Source: Amycolatopsis umgeniensis (GTDB lineage Bacteria > Actinomycetota > Actinomycetes > Mycobacteriales > Pseudonocardiaceae). Taken from it: a stretch of 64,000 nucleotides of DNA. Numbering within the stretch: position 1 is the first letter of the stretch; each line of letters opens with the position of its first letter. The notes under the pieces are model-generated. The model had not been told where the DNA came from. It saw only the letters and a list, made by a program, of their open reading frames with translations, and did no database searches. The translations under genes and the position numbers were made by a program. Location: NCBI RefSeq assembly GCF_014205155.1, contig NZ_JACHMX010000001.1, positions 8,866,001 to 8,930,000 on the forward strand, in the 5' to 3' direction. Positions 35,295 to 45,707 of this stretch are shown here, piece by piece.

Positions 35295-36140
35295 ATGTTG
35301 CGTGTCGCCGTGCCTAACAAGGGAGCCCTCGCCGCCGCCGCGTCGGAGATGCTCGGAGAGGCCGGTTACCGCAAGCGACATGAGGCCCGCGACCTGACCG
35401 TGCTGGACACGATCAACGAGGTCGAGTTCTTCTTCCTGCGTCCCAAGGACATCGCGATCTACGTCGGATCCGGCGAGCTGGATCTCGGCATCACCGGCCG
35501 CGACCTCGCGCTCGACTCCGGCGCCCCGGTCGAGGAGATCCTCGGCCTCGGCTTCGGCGGTTCCACATTCCGGTACGCCGCCCCGGCGGGCCGGGACTGG
35601 AAGGCCACGGATCTGCAGGGCAAACGTCTCGCGACCTCGTACCCGCGGCTCGTGCGCGAGAACCTCAAGCAGCACGGGGTGGAGGCGGAGGTCATCCGCC
35701 TCGACGGCGCCGTCGAGATCTCGATCCAGCTCGGCGTGGCCGACGCCATCGCCGATGTCGTCGAGTCCGGTCGTTCGCTGCGCCAGCACAACCTCGTGGC
35801 CTTCGGGGACCCGATCTGTGTCTCGGAAGCGGTGTTGTTGCAGCGGGCGGGCACCGAGCACACCCGGCCCAAGGATCAGCTGCAGGCGCGGCTGCAGGGT
35901 GTCGTCTTCGCCCAGCACTACATGATGCTGGACTACGACTGCCCGCGTTCGCTGCTCGACGCGGCGATCGCGATCACGCCGGGCCTCGAGTCGCCGACCG
36001 TCGCGCCGCTGGCGGACGAAGACTGGGTGGCCGTGCGGGCGATGGTCCCGCGCAAGGAGGTCAACCGGATCATGGACGAACTCGCCGAGACCGGCGCCAA
36101 GGCCGTTTTGGCTTCGGACATCCGGGCCTGCCGGCTCTAA
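35295..36140 (+). CDS. hisG: ATP phosphoribosyltransferase, long form
   Basis: 281 residues. HisG commits ATP and PRPP to histidine synthesis. Marks: [11 protein letters not shown] at the N-terminus, [11 protein letters not shown], the PRPP loop [20 protein letters not shown], and a C-terminal ACT-like regulatory domain ([22 protein letters not shown]) of the long, histidine-feedback-inhibited form. AAGGAGA precedes the ATG. The operon is closed by the palindrome at 36148-36202. Confidence 0.95.
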   Translation: MLRVAVPNKGALAAAASEMLGEAGYRKRHEARDLTVLDTINEVEFFFLRPKDIAIYVGSGELDLGITGRDLALDSGAPVEEILGLGFGGSTFRYAAPAGRDWKATDLQGKRLATSYPRLVRENLKQHGVEAEVIRLDGAVEISIQLGVADAIADVVESGRSLRQHNLVAFGDPICVSEAVLLQRAGTEHTRPKDQLQARLQGVVFAQHYMMLDYDCPRSLLDAAIAITPGLESPTVAPLADEDWVAVRAMVPRKEVNRIMDELAETGAKAVLASDIRACRL

Positions 36141-36147
36141 TCCGTTT

Positions 36148-36202
36148 GCGCGTGAAGGCCCCCTTCCCTCGGCTCAGCCGAGGGAAGGGGGCCTTCACGC
36201 GC
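36148..36202. terminator. perfect 55-bp palindrome, GGCCTTCA family
   Basis: Two 27-base arms (GCGCGTGAAGGCCCCCTTCC...) around one base, between the convergent stops of hisG and the ParA gene. It is the best intact member of the family in the window. Confidence 0.88.
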
Positions 36203-36212
36203 TAGAGGTGCC

Positions 36213-37148
36213 TTACCGAGGCCGGTTCGGCTTCTTGGGCATGAGGTCGTAGAGCTTCTTCCGTGCGCCGTTGTCGTTGGCGCTGCGCGTGACCGAGACC
36301 TCGGTGATGAAGTCCTCGAAGACGAACTCCTCGTCCGCGGGCACGATCGCCGGAGCCGGGTGGTTCCGCAGGTACCCGTCCAGCGTTTCCGCGATCTCCC
36401 GGAACGACAGCGCCTGCAGGGTTTCCGGCGCGTAGGTCGTCACGGGCACGCCGTGCGCGGCGGCCTCGTTCATCACCACGCCGAGCGGGACGTGCGAAAG
36501 CATCGGGATCCCGAACGTGTACAGCTCCTGCAGCGCGGCCGCCGCGTAATGCGAGATCGGGCGGCGGTACAGCCCGGGAACGAGGCCGTAGTAGGCGATC
36601 GGCGGACGGCCGACGGTCTGTTCGACGTAGCGCACCTGGTCCGAAAGCAGGCGCAGCGCCCGGATGCTCGTCCTGTCCGGCTGCACCGGCACCAGGATCC
36701 CGTGCGAGGCGGCCAGCGCGTTGTTGGTCAGCACGTCGAGCGCGGGCGGGCAGTCGATGATGACGTGGTCGTAGTTCGCGAACTGGATGACCCTGGCCAG
36801 CTGCCAGCCCGGGACGCGGAACTGGTCCAGCCGCCGGATCAGGTCGAACATGCCCGGCGAGGTGGGGATGACGTCGAACGCGCCGCCCCGGCCGAGGTTG
36901 CTGCGCGGATGCCGCACGGCGAGTTCCTCGATCGGGCCCTTCCACACCTTGGTCAGGGCTTTCGCCAGGCTGGGCATATCCGGCGCCACCTCGTCCAGGC
37001 CGAGGAGTTCGGTGGTCGCGTGGCCCTGTGGGTCGAGGTCGATCAGCAGCACCCGGCGACCGCGTTCGGCCAATGCGGCCGCCGCGCCCACGCTGAGTGA
37101 GGTCTTGCCGACCCCGCCTTTCTGGTTGACCACCGAGGTGATCTGCAT
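36213..37148 (-). CDS. ParA/Soj-family ATPase
   Basis: 311 residues with the deviant Walker A KGGVGKTS in SVVNQKGGVGKTSLSVGAA, LLIDLDPQGHATT and VIIDCPPALDVLT, all typical of ParA. The C-terminal extension (about 260-311) is basic and not part of the usual fold. There is no ParB gene or parS site nearby, so this is an orphan ParA that may position another cargo or act in regulation. It lies between hisG and the thioesterase gene, both well conserved neighbours. Confidence 0.9.
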   Translation of the reverse strand: MQITSVVNQKGGVGKTSLSVGAAAALAERGRRVLLIDLDPQGHATTELLGLDEVAPDMPSLAKALTKVWKGPIEELAVRHPRSNLGRGGAFDVIPTSPGMFDLIRRLDQFRVPGWQLARVIQFANYDHVIIDCPPALDVLTNNALAASHGILVPVQPDRTSIRALRLLSDQVRYVEQTVGRPPIAYYGLVPGLYRRPISHYAAAALQELYTFGIPMLSHVPLGVVMNEAAAHGVPVTTYAPETLQALSFREIAETLDGYLRNHPAPAIVPADEEFVFEDFITEVSVTRSANDNGARKKLYDLMPKKPNRPR

Positions 37149-37214
37149 GCCGGAGCGCTCCCTCGTCTGTTGTTCCGGGAAGGCTATTGGAAACGAGCTC
37201 AGAAAGCGCGTCTA

Positions 37215-38000
37215 TCAGTCCGCCTGTCGCGGTCGCACGAGCAAAGCCTGCGTCCCGGAGGCGATCGGCCCGGCCGTGTCGTGCAACGTGGTCTTCGCCG
37301 TGCCGATGCCGTGCGGGCCGATCAGGGTGGCCGCGTCGACGCCGATCCAATCGCCCAGCGGGACGCGGAGGAGGTGCACGGTCAGCTCCGAGTTGATGAA
37401 CCACCACTCACGCGGGTCGAGGAAGTTCGAAATCCCGTTGCCGGAGTCCGCCAGGACGAACAGCCGCTGCAGCGCGCTCGGCTTCTCCCCGTCGACGAGG
37501 GCGACCCGCTGGCGGCCCCAGACCGTCGCCGGACCGGGTTCGTCCAGCGCGCCCTCGACCCGCCGCCATTCGACGGCGTCGAGGTAGCCGCCGTTCCAGC
37601 CCTCCGGCCAGTTCGACGTCGGCAGGCCGTCCGGCGACGGCAGGGCGGGACCTTCCGCCGTGGCCACCGCGGTGGTGTCCGAGGTCGCGATGCGCCACGC
37701 CGAGGCGCGGGCGACGACGCGTTCGCCGTGGGACAGCTCGGCCGCCAGCCACTCGACCGACCGGCCCGGCCGCTCCACCCACGCCCGCACCGAAAGTTCC
37801 TTCAGCGGCGCGGGCCCGAGGATCTCGATCGTCACCCGCGCGAGCTGGCTCGCGTGCGGCGCTTCGACCTCTTCGAGCGCGCGGACCAGCAACGCCGAGG
37901 GCGGCCCGAAGTGCTGCGCGTCCGGGGTCCACGGTCCGGCGGTGTGCGGTGTCGGGACGAAGAGACCATCGCCCGACGGCACGTAGAAAGCTTCTGTCAC
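37215..38000 (-). CDS. TesB-like acyl-CoA thioesterase
   Basis: 261 residues of double hot-dog type: two related halves with the motif GGYLDAVEWR / WWFINSELTVHLLRVPLGDWIGVDA, as in the acyl-CoA thioesterase family often called thioesterase family protein in actinobacteria. It probably releases fatty acids from acyl-CoA. GTG start. It follows the RecB-like gene by 9 bp, so those two are co-transcribed from the divergent promoter at about 38910. Confidence 0.82.
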   Translation of the reverse strand: MTEAFYVPSGDGLFVPTPHTAGPWTPDAQHFGPPSALLVRALEEVEAPHASQLARVTIEILGPAPLKELSVRAWVERPGRSVEWLAAELSHGERVVARASAWRIATSDTTAVATAEGPALPSPDGLPTSNWPEGWNGGYLDAVEWRRVEGALDEPGPATVWGRQRVALVDGEKPSALQRLFVLADSGNGISNFLDPREWWFINSELTVHLLRVPLGDWIGVDAATLIGPHGIGTAKTTLHDTAGPIASGTQALLVRPRQAD

Positions 38001-38009
38001 AACCGCACC

Positions 38010-38903
38010 CTAATCCGCACGGTCCAATACGGACTCTTCGCCGGGATCCGGCTCGGGCCAGCCGGGATAGGGCGGGGGAGTGCCGCCGTACTGCGGGCAG
38101 AGCGCCTGGTGATCGCACCACGCGCAGAGTTTGCTCGGATTGGGCCGGAAATCGCCGGTCTTGCCCGCTTTGAGGATCGCCTGCCAGATCGCCTCGAGTG
38201 TGCGCTCGAAGCGGACCAGCTCGCCCTCGTCGGGCGTGTAGGCCAGGGACTGCCCGTCAGTGAGGTACATCAGCTTCAGCTGACGCGGCACGACTCCGCG
38301 AAGCCGCCAGAGGACCACGGCGTAGAACTTCATCTGGAACATCGCCTTGGCCTCGCCGATCTCGCGGGGCGCGGCGCCGGTCTTGTAGTCGACGACGCGG
38401 ATCTCGCCGGTCGGTGCCACGTCCAGCCTGTCGACGTAACCCCGCAGCAGCACCCCGGAGCCCAGCTCGATCTCGACGTGCAGCTCGCACGCTTCCGGCT
38501 CCAGCCGACGCGGATCCTCGAGACCGAAGTAGGTGTCCACGAGCTGCTCCGCCGAAGAGAGCCACGACGTGACGGCCTCGGGATCGTCCTGATCGAACAG
38601 CTCGATCCACTCCGGACGTTCGGCGGACAGGTCCTCCCACGCCGGCGCCAGCAGGTCCTTGGCCTGCGGAGGGGTGCGATCGGCCTGGGGAAGGGAGAAC
38701 AGGCGCTCCAGCACGGAATGCACCAGCGTGCCGCGGAGCTGGGCCTTCGTCGGGATCTCGGGGAGTCTGTCGACCGCGCGGAAGCGGTAGAGCAGCGGGC
38801 ACTGCTTGAAGTCGCTGGCACGCGACGGGGACAGGGCCGGCCGACGGCGCGGGACTTCGGCGCCGGGCGGCGGATCGGCGGTGACCGTGTCGGTGTCGGG
38901 CAT
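38010..38903 (-). CDS. RecB-like PD-(D/E)XK nuclease with Fe-S motif
   Basis: 297 residues. The nuclease core has LRGTLVHSVLERL, GYVDRLDVAP (Asp) and VVDYKTG (D-x-K), i.e. the PD-(D/E)XK set. One N-terminal Cys (DFKQCPLLYRF) plus three C-terminal Cys (CAWCDHQALC) match the 4Fe-4S clamp of AddB/Cas4-type exonucleases. The M. tuberculosis counterpart is Rv2119. It is a stand-alone nuclease with no helicase domain. TACCCT (minus strand, 38910-38915) is 6 nt before the ATG, as in leaderless genes. Confidence 0.88.
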   Translation of the reverse strand: MPDTDTVTADPPPGAEVPRRRPALSPSRASDFKQCPLLYRFRAVDRLPEIPTKAQLRGTLVHSVLERLFSLPQADRTPPQAKDLLAPAWEDLSAERPEWIELFDQDDPEAVTSWLSSAEQLVDTYFGLEDPRRLEPEACELHVEIELGSGVLLRGYVDRLDVAPTGEIRVVDYKTGAAPREIGEAKAMFQMKFYAVVLWRLRGVVPRQLKLMYLTDGQSLAYTPDEGELVRFERTLEAIWQAILKAGKTGDFRPNPSKLCAWCDHQALCPQYGGTPPPYPGWPEPDPGEESVLDRAD

Positions 38904-39031
38904 GCAGGGAGGGTAGCGCCGGGTACCGACAGTTCCGGGACCGCGACGCACCGGAGTGGCATGACCGACACCACTCGGACGGGAAGGGCGGGTTACCGGC
39001 ACCCCACACCTGGGCATCTACGCTCTGACAC

Positions 39032-40183
39032 ATGGCGGTGACGGGTGAGCAGGGCCCGCCTCGACGAGGCGTGGCACCAGAGGGTGGTCTCCTGCTGTTC
39101 CGCGTCTCCGGGATCCCCGTGCTGCTCGCTCCTTCGTGGTGGATCGGCTCCCTGATCATCGTGGTGCTCTACACGCCACTGGTCGAACGGTTCCTGCCCG
39201 GTGCGACGACGCTGACCTCGTGGCTGCTGGCGGCCGCGTTCGCGGTCCTCCTCGGACTTTCGGTGCTGGCGCACGAACTCGGGCACTGCCTGGTGGCGCT
39301 GCGCCTCGGCATCCCGGTCCGGCGCCTGCGACTGTTCCTCCTCGGCGGCCTCTCCGAGGTCGCCAGGACTCCGCGCCAGCCGCGGCAGGAAGGGCTCGTC
39401 GCCGCCGCGGGACCGGCGGTTTCGTTGCTGCTGGGTGTTTTCTGCGGTCTGCTCATGTTCGCCGTCCCGCGGGAAAGCGCGGCGTGGCTGCTCATCGCCG
39501 AATGCGCCGTCGCGAACTTCGCCGTCGGGCTCTTCAACCTCCTGCCCGGACTCCCGCTCGACGGCGGCCGTCTGGTCCGCGCCGGGGTCTGGGCGGCCAC
39601 CGGCCGCCGGGACAAGGGCACCCGTGCCGCTGTCGTGGGTGGCGGCATCGTCGCGGCCGGACTGATCGTCTGGGCGCTCTGGGGCCTGGCGGCGGGCAGC
39701 GGGGACCGCTGGCTCCGGCTCGGGGTCTGTGTCGTGACAGCGTGGTTCGTGATCCTCGGCGCGCGAAGCGAACTCGCCGCCGAAGCACGGCGAGGCTGGC
39801 CTGAAGGTGTGCGGCTGAGCGAACTCGTCCGGCCCGTTCTCCAGCTTCCCGCGGAAAGCCCCGTCTCGGACGCGCTGGCCGCTTCGGCCGGCCGTGGGGT
39901 GGTCCTGGTGCGTGCCGACGGGGTCGCGGCCGGGCTGCTCGACGAGCAGGCCGCGGCGCATCTGGCCGGAACGTCGCCGCACGCGCCCGCGGAGATGGCC
40001 GCGGAGCCGATCCGCGCCGACACCGTGCTGCTTTCCTCGGAGTCGGGGGAGGAGATCGCCGAGCGGGTGCGGGAAACCGCCGCGTGGCAGTTCCTCGTCG
40101 TGGACGAGGAAGGCAGGCCCGCGGGCGTGCTCCGGCGCGAGGACCTGCGCGCCGCGATGACCCGCAGCCGACCCCCGGCGTAG
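39032..40183 (+). CDS. M50 site-2-type metalloprotease
   Basis: 383 residues. About six membrane helices hold the zinc motif HELGH (LSVLAHELGHCLVAL) and the second metal/active-site segment LLPGLPLDGGRLVRA. The C-terminal part (about 255-383) looks like a CBS-type pair (LVRADGVAAGLL, LVVDEEGRPAGVLRREDL). Such proteases cut membrane proteins within the bilayer, often anti-sigma factors. TACGCT at 39019-39024 is 7 nt before the ATG. The gene is divergent from the RecB-like gene and lies upstream of trmI. Confidence 0.88.
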   Translation: MAVTGEQGPPRRGVAPEGGLLLFRVSGIPVLLAPSWWIGSLIIVVLYTPLVERFLPGATTLTSWLLAAAFAVLLGLSVLAHELGHCLVALRLGIPVRRLRLFLLGGLSEVARTPRQPRQEGLVAAAGPAVSLLLGVFCGLLMFAVPRESAAWLLIAECAVANFAVGLFNLLPGLPLDGGRLVRAGVWAATGRRDKGTRAAVVGGGIVAAGLIVWALWGLAAGSGDRWLRLGVCVVTAWFVILGARSELAAEARRGWPEGVRLSELVRPVLQLPAESPVSDALAASAGRGVVLVRADGVAAGLLDEQAAAHLAGTSPHAPAEMAAEPIRADTVLLSSESGEEIAERVRETAAWQFLVVDEEGRPAGVLRREDLRAAMTRSRPPA

Positions 40184-41071
<888 letters not shown>

Positions 41072-41078
41072 CCGCGCA

Positions 41079-41141
41079 CCAAGTACGTGAAGGCCCCCTT
41101 CACTGCGCTAGACGCAGTGAAGGGGGCCTTCATGTACTTGG
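41079..41141. terminator. palindromic terminator after trmI, GGCCTTCA family
   Basis: 29-base arms (CCAAGTACGTGAAGGCCCCC...) with a single mismatch and a 5-nt turn, between the convergent stops of trmI and 41154. Confidence 0.87.
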
Positions 41142-41153
41142 GGAAGGCGTGAG

Positions 41154-41603
41154 CTACGGCACGCACCATTTCCCATCGCGCTTCTTGAGCGGGAAGGGGG
41201 TGTCCTTCTGGCCGCCGGCGCCTTCGACGTGGACGGTCACGGTGGCGGAATCGCCCCCGACCGTCGGCGGATCCGGGATCGTCGCGGACACCTTGCCCGC
41301 CGCCTCCCACTTCCGCTTGAGCTCGGCCAGATCGGCCGACGACTGCTGGACGCAGGTGAGCTTGCCGAACGCCGTCGCGTCGTGATTGACGATGGCCGCG
41401 GCGATCGCCTTGCCGACGACCTCGACCGCGGCCACGTCCGGATCCACCGGGACCGGACGCGACGAACTCGGCCACGGCGGGGACACCGCGGTGCTCGACG
41501 CGACCGGGTCGGAGCCGGACGGGGCCACCAGCAGCAGCCCCACCACGACACCCACCACGACCGCGCCGCATCCGGCGAGAACGGCGATCAGCCTGCTGGA
41601 CAC
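41154..41603 (-). CDS. membrane-anchored extracytoplasmic protein
   Basis: 149 residues: an N-terminal membrane anchor (VLAGCGAVVVGVVVGLLLVA), a Pro/Ser linker, then a small alpha/beta domain ending DGKWCVP with one more cysteine in KLTCVQQ. The domain order and the closing W-C motif match the C-terminus of the next gene ([11 protein letters not shown]), so the two are paralogues of the DUF4878/Mce-associated-like NTF2 fold type. Function unknown. It lies 10 bp downstream of that gene. Confidence 0.72.
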   Translation of the reverse strand: MSSRLIAVLAGCGAVVVGVVVGLLLVAPSGSDPVASSTAVSPPWPSSSRPVPVDPDVAAVEVVGKAIAAAIVNHDATAFGKLTCVQQSSADLAELKRKWEAAGKVSATIPDPPTVGGDSATVTVHVEGAGGQKDTPFPLKKRDGKWCVP

Positions 41604-41613
41604 CGGTTCCGGG

Positions 41614-42462
41614 TCAGCCCTTGCCGCCGGTGAAGCACCAGAGCTCGGACTCCTTCTTGAAGTTCAGGTTGCCCGAGTCGGTCTTGCCGTTCTGGGTGAC
41701 CTTGGCCGGGACCTTCGCGGTGTCGCCGCTGATCGTCAGCTCCCCGGTCTTCTCCATCTTGATGTCCTTGGCGATCGGCACCTCGTCCTTGGTGTTCACG
41801 CTGCGGCAGGCCGACTGCGCGACGGTTTTGCCGTCGCCGGCGTTGTAGGCGGCGATGACGGCGTCGGCCACTTCCTGCGGCGTCGCCTTGCCCAGCGGGG
41901 CCGGGCCGGAGCCCTTGGACGCCGAAGTGCTCGGCGAGCTGGACTTGCTCCGGGTGGAGGAAGTGGACGGCTTCGAGGACGACGAAGCGGAAGCGGACCC
42001 CGTCGGGGCGGCGCTGCTGGAGCCGGCGGGCGGGGCCGCGGTCGGCTTGTCGTCGCCCGAGTTCAGCGCGATGACCAGCGCGGTGACACCGCCGCCGACC
42101 AGCACGACCGCGCCGATCGCGATGCCGACGATCAGGCCGGTCTTCTTTTTCTTGGGCGGCTCACCGTAGCCGCCTTCCTGCGGGTAGGCGTTGTAACCGC
42201 CCTGCTGCTGACCGTACGGATCCGGCTGGCCGAACTGCTGCGTGGCGCCGGGGTATCCCTGCTGGGGCTGGGGGCCGCTCTGCGGGTAGCCACCTTGCTG
42301 CTGGCCGTACGGGTCCTGTCCGTACTGACCGGGCTGCTGCTGGCCGTACTGGCCGCCACCCGGGTACCCCTGCTGCGGCTGGGGGCCGCTCTGCGGGTAC
42401 CCGCCCTGCTGGCCGTACGGATCCTGTCCGTGGCCGCCGGGCTGCTGCGGCGGGTAAGTCAT
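41614..42462 (-). CDS. Pro/Gln/Gly/Tyr-rich membrane protein
   Basis: 282 residues. Residues 1-105 are a low-complexity cytoplasmic tail made of repeats of the type [16 protein letters not shown] and QDPYGQQ, then KKKK, a membrane helix (about 110-132), a Ser/Thr/Pro linker, and an extracytoplasmic domain with a conserved Cys pair (SACRSV, LWCF). Such tails are common in actinobacterial membrane proteins and may be phosphorylated or form condensates. The function is unknown. The domain repeats that of the gene behind it. Confidence 0.75.
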   Translation of the reverse strand: MTYPPQQPGGHGQDPYGQQGGYPQSGPQPQQGYPGGGQYGQQQPGQYGQDPYGQQQGGYPQSGPQPQQGYPGATQQFGQPDPYGQQQGGYNAYPQEGGYGEPPKKKKTGLIVGIAIGAVVLVGGGVTALVIALNSGDDKPTAAPPAGSSSAAPTGSASASSSSKPSTSSTRSKSSSPSTSASKGSGPAPLGKATPQEVADAVIAAYNAGDGKTVAQSACRSVNTKDEVPIAKDIKMEKTGELTISGDTAKVPAKVTQNGKTDSGNLNFKKESELWCFTGGKG

Positions 42463-42825
42463 GGCTGTTGCCCCCTAGCTGTTCTGCGAAAATGCTCAAC
42501 ACGACAGGCCGGTCCGCCTCCCCGGCGAACGTCGGCCCGATGCTAGCCACCGAGCCGGATCGCCGCTCGATTAGGGCCGAACTGATACCGGGAACCCGTT
42601 TGCACCCGGACGGAGCCGGGTATTCCGTCGCAGGTCAGGGCAGGTGGACGGATTGTGACCATGGGAGTGTCGGACCCGGCACCGGGATGGCCCCTTGCGC
42701 GGCGGGAACGTACGTGCAGTCGGGTCGTCCGGAACGCGACGCGCCGATCTTGTGATGCGGAAAGGCCTTTTATTGTCGGTGATCGCCGGTACCGTGGAAT
42801 GAAAAGCACTCCGAGGAGGTGCCCA
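42463..42825. other. divergent intergenic region upstream of mpa
   Basis: 363 bp with no gene. It should contain promoters for mpa and for the membrane protein at 42462. TACCGT at 42790-42795 could be the mpa -10 box, giving a short leader with a strong GAGGAGGT at 42813-42820. No convincing -35 box or palindrome is visible. Confidence 0.5.
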
Positions 42826-44628
42826 ATGCATCATGACCTTCCCGGAGGTCGGCGCGAGGAGGCCGACCCTTCAGAAACGACCGGAGCTGGAAACTTGTCC
42901 GACGAGCAGGCACGTCAAGTCCGCTTCCTCGAGGAGGAAGTGGCGCTGCTGCGCCGGAAGCTCACCGATTCGCCACGTCAGAACCGAGTGCTGGAGCAGC
43001 GACTCGCCGAGGCGTCGGAACGCGTGAGCCAACTCACGGAACGCAACACGAAACTGGTCGAGACGCTCCGCGAGGCGCGTGGCCAGTTGCTCGCGTTGCG
43101 AGAGGAGGTCGACAGGCTGGCCCAGCCTCCGAGCGGTTACGGCGTGTTCGTGACCGCATACGAGGACAACACGGTGGACGTGTTCACCGCGGGCCGCAAG
43201 ATGCGGGTTTCGGTCTCACCCGCGGTCGAGGTCTCGTCGCTGCAGCGCGGACAGGCGTTGCGGCTCAACGAGGCGCTCACCGTCGTCGAAGGCGGTGACT
43301 TCGAGCGGATCGGCGAGGTGTGCGCGCTGCGCGAGGTGCTGGCCCCGGACGTCGAGGGCGGAAGCCCCCGTGCGCTCGTGGTCGGGCACGCGGACGAGGA
43401 GCGGGTCGTCCTGCTCTCCGATCCGCTGGCCGAACAGCCCCTCAAGCCGGGCGATTCCCTGCTGGTCGATTCGAAAGCCGGCTACGCCTACGAGCGCGTG
43501 CCGAAGGCGGAGGTCGAGGATCTCGTGCTGGAGGAGGTGCCCGACGTCCAGTACGAGGACATCGGTGGCCTCACCCGGCAGATCGAGCAGATCCGCGACG
43601 CCGTCGAGCTTCCGTTCCTGCACGCCGATCTCTACCAGGAGTATCAGCTGCGCCCGCCGAAGGGCGTGCTGCTCTACGGGCCTCCTGGCTGCGGTAAGAC
43701 CCTCATCGCCAAGGCGGTGGCCAACTCGCTCGCCAAGAAGGTCGCGGAAGCACGCGGCGACGCGGCGGACGGGAAGTCCTACTTCCTGAACATCAAGGGT
43801 CCGGAACTGTTGAACAAGTTCGTCGGGGAGACCGAGCGGCATATCCGCCTGATCTTCCAGCGGGCTCGGGAAAAGGCCTCCGAAGGCACCCCGGTGATCG
43901 TGTTCTTCGACGAGATGGACTCGATCTTCCGCACCCGCGGTTCGGGCGTGTCCTCCGACGTGGAGACCACGATCGTGCCGCAGCTGCTTTCGGAGATCGA
44001 CGGTGTCGAAGGCCTGGAGAACGTCATCGTCATCGGCGCCTCCAACCGTGAAGACATGATCGACCCGGCGATCCTGCGGCCGGGCCGGCTCGACGTCAAG
44101 ATCAAGATCGAGCGTCCGGACGCCGAAGGCGCGAAGGACATCTTCTCCAAGTACCTGTCCGACGGTCTGCCGATCCACGCGGACGACCTCGCCGAGTTCG
44201 GTGGTGACCGCAGGGCGACGTTCGACGCGATGATCCAGCACACGGTCGAGCGGATGTACGAGGAGACGGACGAGAACCGGTTCCTCGAGGTCACCTACGC
44301 CAACGGTGACAAGGAGGTCCTGTACTTCCGTGACTTCAACTCGGGCGCGATGATCCAGAACATCGTGGACCGGGCGAAGAAGTCGGCCATCAAGTCGGTG
44401 CTGGAGACCAACCAGCCCGGCCTGCGCGTGCAGCATCTGCTGGACGCGATCGTCGACGAGTTCGCGGAGAACGAGGATCTGCCCAACACCACCAACCCGG
44501 ACGACTGGGCCCGGATCTCCGGCAAGAAGGGTGAGCGGATCGTCTACATCCGCACGCTCGTCACCGGCAAGAACCAGGATTCGGGGCGGGCCATAGACAC
44601 CGCCACGAACACCGGTCAGTACCTGTAA
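42826..44628 (+). CDS. mpa: proteasomal ATPase Mpa/ARC
   Basis: 600 residues. The coiled coil (about 25-100) recognises Pup, two OB domains follow (to about 235), then an AAA module with Walker A GPPGCGKT at 285-292, Walker B FFDEMDS at 360-366 and an arginine-finger region. The C-terminus ends GQYL, the tail that docks into and opens the 20S gate. It forms a hexamer that unfolds pupylated proteins. ATG with GAGGAGGT 5 nt upstream. pup, prcB, prcA, dop and pafA lie 5-13 kb downstream. Confidence 0.96.
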   Translation: MHHDLPGGRREEADPSETTGAGNLSDEQARQVRFLEEEVALLRRKLTDSPRQNRVLEQRLAEASERVSQLTERNTKLVETLREARGQLLALREEVDRLAQPPSGYGVFVTAYEDNTVDVFTAGRKMRVSVSPAVEVSSLQRGQALRLNEALTVVEGGDFERIGEVCALREVLAPDVEGGSPRALVVGHADEERVVLLSDPLAEQPLKPGDSLLVDSKAGYAYERVPKAEVEDLVLEEVPDVQYEDIGGLTRQIEQIRDAVELPFLHADLYQEYQLRPPKGVLLYGPPGCGKTLIAKAVANSLAKKVAEARGDAADGKSYFLNIKGPELLNKFVGETERHIRLIFQRAREKASEGTPVIVFFDEMDSIFRTRGSGVSSDVETTIVPQLLSEIDGVEGLENVIVIGASNREDMIDPAILRPGRLDVKIKIERPDAEGAKDIFSKYLSDGLPIHADDLAEFGGDRRATFDAMIQHTVERMYEETDENRFLEVTYANGDKEVLYFRDFNSGAMIQNIVDRAKKSAIKSVLETNQPGLRVQHLLDAIVDEFAENEDLPNTTNPDDWARISGKKGERIVYIRTLVTGKNQDSGRAIDTATNTGQYL

Positions 44629-44636
44629 GGCGAGAA

Positions 44637-44683
44637 CCGAAGGGGCCCTTCACCGCGACACACGCGGCGAAGGGCCCCTTCGG
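44637..44683. terminator. hairpin after mpa
   Basis: 21-base arms starting CCGAAGGGGCCCTTC with one mismatch and a 5-nt loop, between the stops of mpa and the opposing transporter gene. A looser member of the GGCCTTCA family. Confidence 0.85.
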
Positions 44684-44687
44684 TATT

Positions 44688-45650
44688 TCATGCGGCGACA
44701 GGTTCTTCGACCTTCTTGCGCGGACTCAGCCGCCCGTGTGCGGCCAGGATCCCCAGGACGACGAGCAGCGCGCCGACGGGCTGGTTCCACGCCAACGGCT
44801 CGTCGAGTACCAGGACGCCGAGCAGTACTCCCACAACGGGTGTGAGGTAGGTCACCGCCGACGCGTTCGACGCGCCCCACGCCGCGATGATCGACGCGTT
44901 CCAGGCGTAGGCGAGCCCGGTGCCCAGCGCCCCGAGCGCGATCATGCTGAGGACGATCGTCGTGTCGAGGCGCACCGGCGTCGTCGCGATGAACGGCGCG
45001 AGCACCAGCATCACGACGGCGCCGCAGCAGACCTGTCCGAGCGCGATGGTCGGCGCGTCGAGGTTTCGCCACGAGATGAACCGCCGCACGTAGACGAACG
45101 AGATCCCGTAGCAGGTCGTGGCGCCGAGGCACGCCAGTTGCGCCGTCAGCTCGTGCGAGACGTCGATCCCTTGCCAGACCCCGACGATGGTGAGCACGCC
45201 GAGGAAACCGAGGACGAGACCGGTCGTGCGCGCCTTCGTGAAGCGTTCGGACGGCAGCGCCGCGGCGGCGATGAGCATGGTGATCAGCGGTGTCGTCGCG
45301 TTGAAGATGCTGGCCAGCCCGGAGGAGATGTACTGCTCCGCCCACGAGAACAACAGGAACGGGATGACGCACAGCAACACCGAGACGACCGCGAGATGGC
45401 CCCAGACCGCCGGATCACGGGGGAGTGGTTTGCGGCGCCAGGCGGCGATCGCGATCAGCGCGAGCGCGCCGAGGCAGACGCGGGAGAGCGCCACCTGGGC
45501 GGGCGACAGGCCGGTGAGCCCGACTTTGATGAAAAGAAAACTCGCGCCCCAGACGATCGCGAGTGCCGCGAATCGTAGCGAGATACCGAAACGTCCCAAT
45601 TGTCCTTCTCCTGAGCCTTCGACTTCGAGTTCAGTGAATCGGGAATCCAT
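44688..45650 (-). CDS. EamA/DMT-family transporter
   Basis: 320 residues with ten membrane helices in two EamA repeats (AALAIVWGASFLFIKVGLTG in the first and GATTCYGISFVYVRRF in the second). Members export metabolites or amino-acid-like compounds. The ATG at 45650 has GGAG 8 nt upstream and starts a short hydrophilic N-terminal tail (MDSRFTELEVEGSGEGQ). It is inserted between mpa and dop in this strain; substrate unknown. Confidence 0.85.
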   Translation of the reverse strand: MDSRFTELEVEGSGEGQLGRFGISLRFAALAIVWGASFLFIKVGLTGLSPAQVALSRVCLGALALIAIAAWRRKPLPRDPAVWGHLAVVSVLLCVIPFLLFSWAEQYISSGLASIFNATTPLITMLIAAAALPSERFTKARTTGLVLGFLGVLTIVGVWQGIDVSHELTAQLACLGATTCYGISFVYVRRFISWRNLDAPTIALGQVCCGAVVMLVLAPFIATTPVRLDTTIVLSMIALGALGTGLAYAWNASIIAAWGASNASAVTYLTPVVGVLLGVLVLDEPLAWNQPVGALLVVLGILAAHGRLSPRKKVEEPVAA

Positions 45651-45707
45651 CGCGTGCTCCAGCGGTTTTCGGACGATGTGTCCGACGCCTCGGCTACGTT
45701 GCGGCAC

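Noticed and set aside
36213..37148. Chromosome partition locus
   Set aside because: ParA is present, but no ParB gene and no parS-like 16-bp palindrome are seen nearby, so an origin-proximal location is not supported.
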